From: Meandrina meandrites
Taxonomy: Eukaryota > Cnidaria > Anthozoa > Scleractinia > Meandrinidae
DNA: 64,000 bases
Direction: 5' to 3'
NCBI GenBank assembly: GCA_963693305.1
Contig: OY855915.1
Location: forward strand, 13,425,840-13,489,839
Position numbers and translations under genes: made by a program. Within the stretch, counting starts at the first letter, position 1. Every line of letters begins with the position of its first letter. The notes under the pieces are model-generated. The model did no database searches. It was not told the origin of the DNA and saw only the letters and a list, made by a program, of their open reading frames with translations. Below, piece by piece: positions 56,666 through 64,000 of the stretch.

Positions 56666-57151
56666 TTTGGCCAATTTGATTCTCAACACTGTCATTGTTA
56701 AAAAGTGAAACTGCCATGGAAATTAAAAAGTAAACACTGTTTACTTAGCCCTCAATCATTCAAAGTATAGTTAAGTATCTGAGTTGAATAGAAGTGCCTT
56801 TGAAAGAAATTTATTTGTGTTAAAACCGGTGTACATCGTATACAGTCTGTTGTTAACTAACAGACTGGTGCAGTCATTGATCTGATGAGAAGGAATATTT
56901 TCAGGCTTAAAAAATCAGTGGCGTCAATGATAATAATGGGGAATCAGTTGAGTTACTAATTGATTACCGCTTGATTAGTCTTTGATCATGTTGTGGATCA
57001 TCATTATCAATAATGTCTGCTTATTCTTAGCTGTCCAATTTTTTTCCATGCAGCACATCTTGATGATTAATTTTTAGCCTGTTCAAACACCCCCTTCTTC
57101 AAGATGACAAATTGGAAGAAAGGAAGACTTGGTGGGACAAATATCAGGCAG
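54897..57151 (+). pseudogene. Unrecognised multi-exon gene, copy A, disrupted
   Basis: Exon-like blocks: 54,897-55,754 (acceptor TTTTTGCAG, donor G|GTAAGT), 56,032-56,119 (TTTTTAG, donor GAG|GTATAT) and 57,078-57,151 (TTTTTAG, donor CAG|GTACGT). The first encodes SSCRTPVTKHLEKAHSSLCD, then meets a TAG at about 54,984 and a TAA at about 55,093, shifts frame, and ends with a long open part (FGHKWIALNRGPMWQYDEDD, SNDISTLWSNLSSSEVCELL). The last block encodes LFKHPLLQDDKLEERKTWWD and looks coding. HLEKAH recalls the His-rich end of BED-type zinc fingers, a weak hint. No family is recognised. Compared with 61,626-63,464 it has extra stops and indels and lacks the two upstream exons. Confidence 0.5.
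55801..55867. repeat. (ATT)n microsatellite in intron
   Basis: About 22 ATT units with one ATC variant. The equivalent tract at 63,152 is slightly shorter. Confidence 0.95.
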
Positions 57152-57981
57152 GTACGTGTCCATTTCTGACCAAATAGAAAAGATATATAAATTCACATTA
57201 AGTGTCAAGGTAACAAATATTTATTGCTAACAACTGTTTTTATGTACTTAATGGGACTTTTCTCCCTCAATTCACACCAGTTACCCTTAGTTGTCTGCCG
57301 CAACTTTGAATTAGCGTAAACACTGTGATTCTGAACTATTAACAAAAGGATTTTCAGTGATTTGAACGGTTAACATATGGTTAACACCGATTAACAGCTA
57401 TTAATGAAAGATACCTTGACATCTTCTGTTATTTCAAAAGACTTCCCTGTTAACCGTTGAAAAGCTCTGTTAACCGTAGTTTTTCGCTTTCTTTCTGTTG
57501 ATCATTCAAAGTTAATTGACTGGTGCACAATTTCATCTATTGCTTTCTAAATTCAAGGGGAGAAACAGCATTTCGAGAATTGCGGGATTCAGTGTTAAAA
57601 TCCTGCGGGTTAGCGCGGGATACTGTAACGTGAGCCCTGGTACCTGGCTATTTTCAAGTGAGCTATTATTGCAAAATGCCATCTCTACTATAGTCTAGAA
57701 CTAGATTCTTTGGTCAGATACTTTTTAAATGACTACAACACGACCACTGGTCTTCAAAAGCGCTTGCCCTACTCATAGTAGCATATTCGACCGCCATAGA
57801 AAAAAAAGCATGTGTGCGCCATTGACCTGAGAAGTCCCTATTTTGCCTGTAAAATTTGAATGAATAATATTTTTGAGGCGTAAATTATTTTTACAAAAGC
57901 AATTCGAAGAGTTTTAAATATACATGGCTCCTTAGCTCACCGGAATATCGTAATTCCTCAAAATTCCTGAAAAAGCAGCTT
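57152..57981. other. No gene seen; GTTAAC-rich segment
   Basis: 57,365-57,480 carries five GGTTAAC/TGTTAACC-type words (AACGGTTAACAT, GGTTAACACC, TGTTAACCGTTG, TGTTAACCGTAG), probably a small decayed repeat. The rest is unstructured. Confidence 0.35.
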
Positions 57982-58261
57982 ACACAATCTTGGACAAAAC
58001 TAGTTGAAACATACGATTTTCACGCATTTCTCACTTATGTCTCGACTTGCAAGCAGGTTCAAAATATCTTATCCCCCTCCCCCCCCCCCCCCCCCTACTC
58101 AATGTTGTTTCTTGAGGTTTGCGGTTCAACAGGCTTTGTTTTAAAAACACTTAAGCATTAACAACATTGAAATGGGGGGGAGGGGGTTGCAAAACTGAAC
58201 TGTGTTGGCTAAATAAGTGGAAATTTGCTAAGTGTTTCAACAGTTTTGTCCAAGATTGTAG
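57982..58261. mobile_element. Palindromic MITE with poly-C core
   Basis: Left arm 57,982-58,107 and right arm 58,161-58,261 are inverted copies: ACAATCTTGGACAAAACT faces AGTTTTGTCCAAGATTGT, and CCCCCTCCCCCCC...TCAATGTTGTT faces AACAACATTGA...GGGGGGAGGGGG. The poly-C run is at 58,074-58,096. Confidence 0.75.
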
Positions 58262-60484
58262 CACTTCACCTTGTTAGAAACAGAGGCCATTTTATCCGCC
58301 TGGAAAGGACATATATTTTGTTGGTACTTGGAAAGGAGAATGTCAGGTTTAAAGCCTGTTCAAACACTTTCTTTATGACTTTCGTTGATTTAGTATTTCT
58401 TCATGGTAGCAAACAAGCCTAAAAACAAAGATGAACTATTTTCAGTTTTGTCTGTGTAGGATGTACTATGAGTGAATTACTGTGGGCTTTTCCCTTTCTG
58501 GACATAAGCTGATTGTTTATGTGGTCAATTTTCTAGGAGCCAATATTCTTGCCAACTGGTTCATGCCATGGGCCAAACATCCATTGTTTTCTTTTGTACA
58601 AAATTTTGCCCTTTATGTGATTAACAAGTAATCACAATGTGCCCTCATGCAATTAAGTATTAATTTCACTATCTTGTTTTTTTCTTTAAGTTTTCCAAAT
58701 TGCCCTTGTCACTTTCCAACTCTAATTTTGTGACAACATTGAAAATACGTGTGAAATTAATCCTAATTGCCCTCGGGCCCATGCAATTACCTATGAAAAT
58801 AAACATAAATGCGCTCCTTCAGAAAAATAAATTGATACTGCTAAACATACCTATCACCCATTATGGGATACTACGGTCAAAGTATTTCTATATGTGAGGT
58901 CCACCACTGACCATCTTGCATCAACAAACCATCTGCAAAAAAAATGAATTATACTAAACAAAAATCACCAGTTCAATTAAGGTTAAGGCTGGCTGCCTCT
59001 AATTAAGCCAATTCAATCATCAAACACCAGACAACTACCATAAAACAGACATTTCTTTATATTTTCAATACTCATTCTTGCCCAGTGAGTGTGTTAATTG
59101 CTCTCATAACTTGAAATCAAAACAATATCTAAATTAAATATAACTGAATCCTAAAACCCCACTAATTAAAGCAGTTAAGCTAAAGACAGAGTCAACTGTA
59201 AAAATGCTAAATAACACCATGGCATTGGAACTATTTCTTTAGTCAAGCTGGCCTGATCCTAAGATACAACTTTAAAGCAAAACCATAGTCAAACAGCAAG
59301 ATGTAATTCTTTTCTACAGACTCTAGTCTGTTTGGTTTGGTTGTTTAGATACTCATGCAGTTATACACATATGTCTGCTGGTCGGTAAACCATTTTATTC
59401 AGTTAGGTTGTTCAGACACTCATACATGAAGAAAGGGGTGGAACACATAAGAAAACAACAAAATAATACTCAGCAATTATTCCACTCATGCACATTGGAT
59501 ATGGAATGGAATATAGGCAACAACTCGAGTAGTGCTAGCCTGAATTTCAGATGTCTTCCTCTAGTCGCGTACTCTCAAGAAGAGACGTCTAAATAAAATA
59601 GCTGCTAATGCCATCCAGTGACATCACTACACTTCGCTTTAATTCATGCAGAAAAGTTTCTGTCAAGGCCATCACTTTGTGAAAGACAAATCGCTTTAAT
59701 AAAGGAATACACGTTTAAAATTGTTTTAATAGTAAACTGACATGAAATGCATGAGATTTAAATCAACTGCATGCTATATTCTTTAAAGCACTGATTTAAT
59801 CTGATCTGATTTGCTTTACTGGCAATCAGAATAATATGTCCTAAGTTTTAGCTTATGCTGCAAACAAATACACTCTTGAGAACTTGATTCGCTTTAACTT
59901 GAATGAATTTATTAAGACAGTTACAGAGGCAGCAAGAAAAGGAATTCAGTACAAGAATATCCTACTTGATCGTGGACACTGAGATCAGAAATCACCTGTT
60001 GGACATAACAAAACAACAAAGTTTTATTCGAAAAAATACTCCGTGTCAGAGCGGTCACCGCCACTAATTTAAAACCTACCAGCTTTCCATATTGATTCTA
60101 CATCTGTAGAAAAACTGAAAGAATAGTAAAATAATAACTAATAAATTATTTTTTGGATCAGAAGGTGAACTCTTTGCAGCCATTTCAAAATTACACTCTG
60201 CGTTGAAATTTACTTATAATCACACATAATTATGCGAATGATTTTTATATCAACCAATTAAAATCACTACTTGGTTTTCAGGAAGTGATGTCTCTGGGCA
60301 GCATTATTATGTTCAGACATCTCTTCTTGGGCCTAAGTGACCAGAGAGAGACATAAATTCAGACTAGGGTAGTGCCTCATTGGCTGTAACCGTCTTGTAT
60401 CCAACAAGTGTAAGTGGAATAATCACTTTGTTAAAAACACCAAAAGAATGACAAAATATTAAAGCTAACTTAGTGGTATTCTAG
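58262..60484. other. No gene seen
   Basis: AT-rich. A direct phrase repeat TTTGGTTGTTTAGATACTCAT / TAGGTTGTTCAGACACTCAT lies at 59,335-59,430. No supported coding frames or RNA genes. Confidence 0.4.
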
Positions 60485-60718
60485 CCTAGTGGCCTATCCA
60501 ACCAGAGCTTATCCTGGTTTTGGTGACATTAAGTATTTCTACTATCCCCAGGAGCTAGGAAGGTTGCCACAACATTGTATTTGCTAGAAACCATTTCCAC
60601 ACCTGTGTCGATGGAGACTGTGACTATGAGAGTTAAGTGCCTTACTGTGGCCTGGGCTGACACCATTACCACTTAATCCAGTCTACCACATTGACCATCA
60701 AGCCACCGCACCACCGCA
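60485..60718 (-). mobile_element. tRNA-derived SINE, same family as 37,945
   Basis: Reverse-strand order: GTGGCCTATCCAACCAGAGC, TTATCCTGGTTT, CCCCAGGAGCTAGGAAGG, CACCTGTGTCGATGGAGA, GAGAGTTAAGTGCCTTACTG and, at the tRNA end, TTGACCATCAAGCCACCGCA. The middle is rearranged relative to the palindrome copies. Confidence 0.7.
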
Positions 60719-60971
60719 GATGTTCATTTTTAGCTTGGAAAATTAGAATTTTCTGAATTCTTACCAACAGCCCAAATTAAATCCCTCCATCAGATCCTGT
60801 TAAACTTTTGATAATCTGCTGACTAGTGCATATATTGTCCATCAGTAATTTTGCATACATTTTTCTTTTAATGATTCAATTTTCAGGATAATGGTTATGT
60901 ATTATTAACAGGTTAAGGCCAGGTCGTGTGGACACTACGATCGCAAAGCATTATTTTATGACGTATTCAAG
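60719..60971 (+). promoter_or_regulatory. Possible upstream region of copy B
   Basis: A CRE-like TGACGTAT lies at 60,959-60,966, just upstream of the ATG at 60,972, within a slightly CpG-containing patch (GGTCGTGTGG, TACGATCGCA). Weak evidence. Confidence 0.2.
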
Positions 60972-63152
60972 ATGGGAAGGATCTTGAGCGTGTCAGGCCG
61001 TGATTTCGGGGGTAAGCAAAACCATTTGTCTCTACTGGTTGTGCATCTTTCTCTTCCAAATATTTGGATTTCAAAAATTTAAGTCTTTTTCTTGCAATTT
61101 CAGTGAACTATGTAATGAAATGGCCATTATTTATGACAGAATTAGACGTTGAAAATCACTGCTTTATCCAAACACTCCACTAAAAGGGATCTTTTTCTCG
61201 CAGTCCACCCGTCAAAATGTCTTAAATGTCTGAGAAAATATGAAAGAAAAGTATAAGAATCTAATGCATTCAGGGCGCCCCTGTGTGCCCCTCTCTTTCT
61301 GCCTGAATTTTTAACTTGAAGTTTGCTTGTCATCTTTTCATGCCATGTGATAGCAGCTCAAAGGCGAGTTGGAAAGTACTTCAATGTATTATCTGTTTTC
61401 ATGTGTAATTCTCTCATGATTTAATTTAGAATCGCTTCGAGCATTTTTGGCGGACCATAAATGAATATTTTAAAATAGTTTAAATGGCTTTTTGCTTTTT
61501 GATTTCCTCTCCCTGCATGCTTTTTGGTTAAAATCGAGAATTTAATATTTTCTTTTATGTTAAAACTTTATTGTTAAATTTTGAAGTCTGTTCATTTCAA
61601 GTTGAATTTTATTTTTCCCGACCAGTTGTCATGAATAGAAAAATTGGGCATAGACCTGGCTCTTGGCATACCCCTGGAAAGCCAGGAAATTAAATGCCAA
61701 AGATAACACAAGGTCCAGAACAGAACATTAGGAAGACACTGTTTGGGAGAGGAAACCCAGTTTCAAGCTCAAAGGAAGAGGAAAAGCCAAACGTTTGGTG
61801 TAGATTGATGGCCCTCATACATTGGGTTATACTGTGATGGCGCTGCAACAAATGTGTGCCCCAATACCAAAGATGAAAAGTTTTGGGAGTGCTGTCCAAA
61901 TGCTATCGCTGAATCAACTAATTTGCTAAAACGAACAGGTTAGAGCCATATATTTACTTTCAAAGTTATTTCTTTGGGGGGAATGTGAAATATGGTAGTC
62001 TTCAGCTGCACTTTGCAAAAGCATCCACAACTGCCCCCAAGGAGATTACTGGACAATGACATGTAGTGAACAGTGAAGTAGATGAGCCCAAAGATGTTGC
62101 TGCATTTCACTGTATATGAAATGGCTTCAAAACTCCAACTTCCTAGCCACTTTGCATAAATGGTTTGCTGTCAGCATTAGAATAACCAAACTTATCTGTG
62201 CAACAAGAAAGTGTGTAAATATATTTTTTTCCATATTAATTTTTGCAGGATCTTCATGCTGTACAGCGGTGACGAAACACTTAGAGAAAGCCCATCCCTC
62301 ATTATGTGATGCTGAAGATGCCTATGGGGTGGATTACTTCGATTTACCTGTAACCAGCACCCCACAGACACCTACATGTAAGAGCTCTGAATGGCAGGAC
62401 CAGCCACTGTCACCAATCTTTGGTCATTCGCCAACTGTGCAAACACAAGTTGAAGGAAATGTTTGTATCAGAGATGTTGTAACAAAATTAGTGGAAATGT
62501 TCAAGATGGCAATGACCAAGTGAATGCAGTTGCAGCTAATTGCATACCTTCTCAAGGTCTTCATTTAGAGCACATATGGATTGAACTTTCTCCATTTATT
62601 CATGGTGACATTATTGAGACAGTGACATCCAGTGTTATCACCCTCTATTGTTATGGGAAGAAGAATTTGTTGTACATTTTATCAAAGATCTTATCGGAGC
62701 ATAAGCTTAAACTTGATCAAATGCCAATTGGATTAATTGATTACAACCTACGGTTCTTCCATGAAGAGTCCGCTGTAAAACTGGAAATAGAAGACTATTA
62801 TCAAGTCTGCCAAGAAACTATGATGGCACATTTTGGTCACAAGTGGATTGCCTTGAATCGGGGCCCTATGTGGCAGTATGATGAGGATGATTGTATCCCT
62901 CCCATTCTTAACAGAAATATGGAAGCTGTTGGTTATGCACCTATATCAAATGATATCAGCACACTGTGGTCAAATTTGAGTAGCAGTGAAGTTTGTGAGC
63001 TATTACAACATGGTGTTGACCCAACAGAAATGGATAAAAGACACAATGTCACACAACAAAAGGGAAGACAGTCTCAAAGTAGTTGGTATCTACAAACCAG
63101 GAAAGGTAAGTAAATATTAATATGGAATCTAATAACAGTACCACTTTCTAAA

Positions 63153-63185
<33 letters not shown>

Positions 63186-63464
63186 CATCATTATTATTAT
63201 TATTATTATTATGAGAAGAAAACCAAGTGACTAGGGTGTATATATTTACTTTCATGGTGTATGTAATAAGTCTCATTTAAAAAAAATTGTACATGTTGGT
63301 AAGGTGGTTTCACATTTACAGCAATTACTGTAAAATAACTGGTGTGTTTTCCTTTCTTTTGTACATTTGTTTTTAGGCACTTGTTAATATTGCTGGCCTG
63401 GGACCAACACAACTTAAAAAGAGGATCAGTTTTGTCTGGATTTTCTAGAGATGCTTCTATCGAG
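60972..63464 (+). pseudogene. Unrecognised multi-exon gene, copy B, fuller but with lesions
   Basis: Exon-like blocks with matching signals. 60,972-61,011 starts MGRILSVSGRDF (donor G|GTAAGC). 61,626-61,938 follows CCCGACCAG and encodes NRKIGHRPGSWH, later YIGLYCDGAATNVCPNTKDE and FWECCPNAIAESTNLLKR (donor CAG|GTTAGA). 62,249-63,105 encodes CCTAVTKHLEKAHPSLCDAE, later DEDDCIPPILNRNMEAVG. 63,377-63,464 follows. Phases agree for the first three junctions. Lesions: a TAA at about 61,693, a frameshift near 61,815, and a frame change near 62,470-62,520 shared with copy A. From 62,463 to 63,113 one 216-codon frame is open. The Cys/His content and HLEKAHP suggest a BED-like finger. Function unknown. 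It could be a decaying gene, or coding sequence with errors. Confidence 0.5.
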
Positions 63465-64000
63465 GTATATGCAGTTCTTTTCTCAATTAAATGTTGCAGG
63501 GTTCATATTCTGATATGGGGACATTTTTCTACAGTGTGAGCACATGTACACTATAATCCTTAAGATCCTAACAATGCCAACTTTCAATAGCAGCCTTAGC
63601 AGTGCCTGGAGTATCCATTTATAAGTCTGAATATCAAAATATGTCAGGGCTACGCAAACCTACTTTTTAAATAAAACTTCAGTGCTGGGCACCTCAGGTT
63701 TGATGATATGGAGCCTTCTTAGAGAACATGCTTGTAGCTCATAATAGTGTTATGAAAATGAAAGAAGAACTTTGACTGATTCTTAACAAAGTGAGTAATC
63801 AAATTTCAAGGCCGATGAACAATTATAGCTCACGACCCAGTCCGCCGTAGCTTGCATAGGACAAAATAGTTTTTCAATAGTGGTTTGCAAAAATTAAACT
63901 TGATTTTAAGATCACCAGGAAACTTGCCATTGGTAATGTCCACATGAAATGTTTATTGTTTAGCAGCTTTCATCGTTAGACTGTGGTTTTGGTCAACTTT
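62090..64000. repeat. Segmental duplication, copy B (partner of 54,702-56,665)
   Basis: Collinear with copy A from GATGTTGCTGCATTTCACTG to the window end, about 7.4 kb apart in direct orientation. Differences are single bases and short indels. Confidence 0.95.
63152..63212. repeat. (ATT)n microsatellite in intron
   Basis: About 20 ATT units with ATC variants. The length differs slightly from the copy A tract. Confidence 0.95.

Overview
The window is metazoan nuclear DNA, most likely from an anthozoan cnidarian (coral or sea anemone). This is an inference from the general AT-richness, intron-sized gaps with GT/AG signals, and the repeat content: a BEL/Pao LTR retrotransposon, Penelope-like elements (PLEs), a Polinton-type DNA polymerase, a DIRS/Ngaro-like reverse transcriptase, tRNA-derived SINEs and many short palindromic elements. 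I recognise no conserved host housekeeping gene, no rRNA and no functional tRNA. The window is dominated by mobile DNA and its debris.

Layout. 1-3.1 kb: minus-strand pseudogene of a family B (protein-primed type) DNA polymerase, followed by a 178 bp palindrome. 3.4-10.7 kb: tandem repeats (173 bp, 20 bp, about 72 bp and 89 bp units), fold-back elements, a Pro/Ala/Val-rich exon-like ORF and a broken DIRS/Ngaro-like RT. 10.7-12 kb: a tandem duplication, one copy of which carries an inserted repeat. 13.8-22.2 kb: microsatellites plus a mosaic of diverged repeats that look like PLE termini, including three degenerate hammerhead-ribozyme-like motifs. 22,230-29,369: an apparently complete, very young BEL/Pao element (near-identical LTRs, perfect 5 bp target duplication, one uninterrupted gag-pol ORF of about 2,000 codons). 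29.4-31.2 kb: the repeat mosaic resumes. 31.4-33.5 kb: a plus-strand PLE pseudogene (RT, then GIY-YIG endonuclease) split by a minus-strand LINE 3' fragment.

37.4-40.9 kb holds a giant imperfect palindrome of about 3.45 kb, centred on an (ATT)n tract, whose arms carry the same SINEs in mirror order. 41.4-48.6 kb contains a SINE, a duplicated start-codon exon with a promoter-like region, a 924 bp terminal-inverted-repeat transposon sitting inside an otherwise open exon, a small inverted-repeat element and two LINE tails. 54.7-57.2 kb and 60.97-64 kb hold two copies of an unrecognised multi-exon gene. The second copy has more exons and is better preserved, though both carry lesions, and it runs off the window.

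Functionally, the only sequence that looks intact and competent is the BEL/Pao element. Everything else recognisable is broken, non-autonomous or of unknown function.
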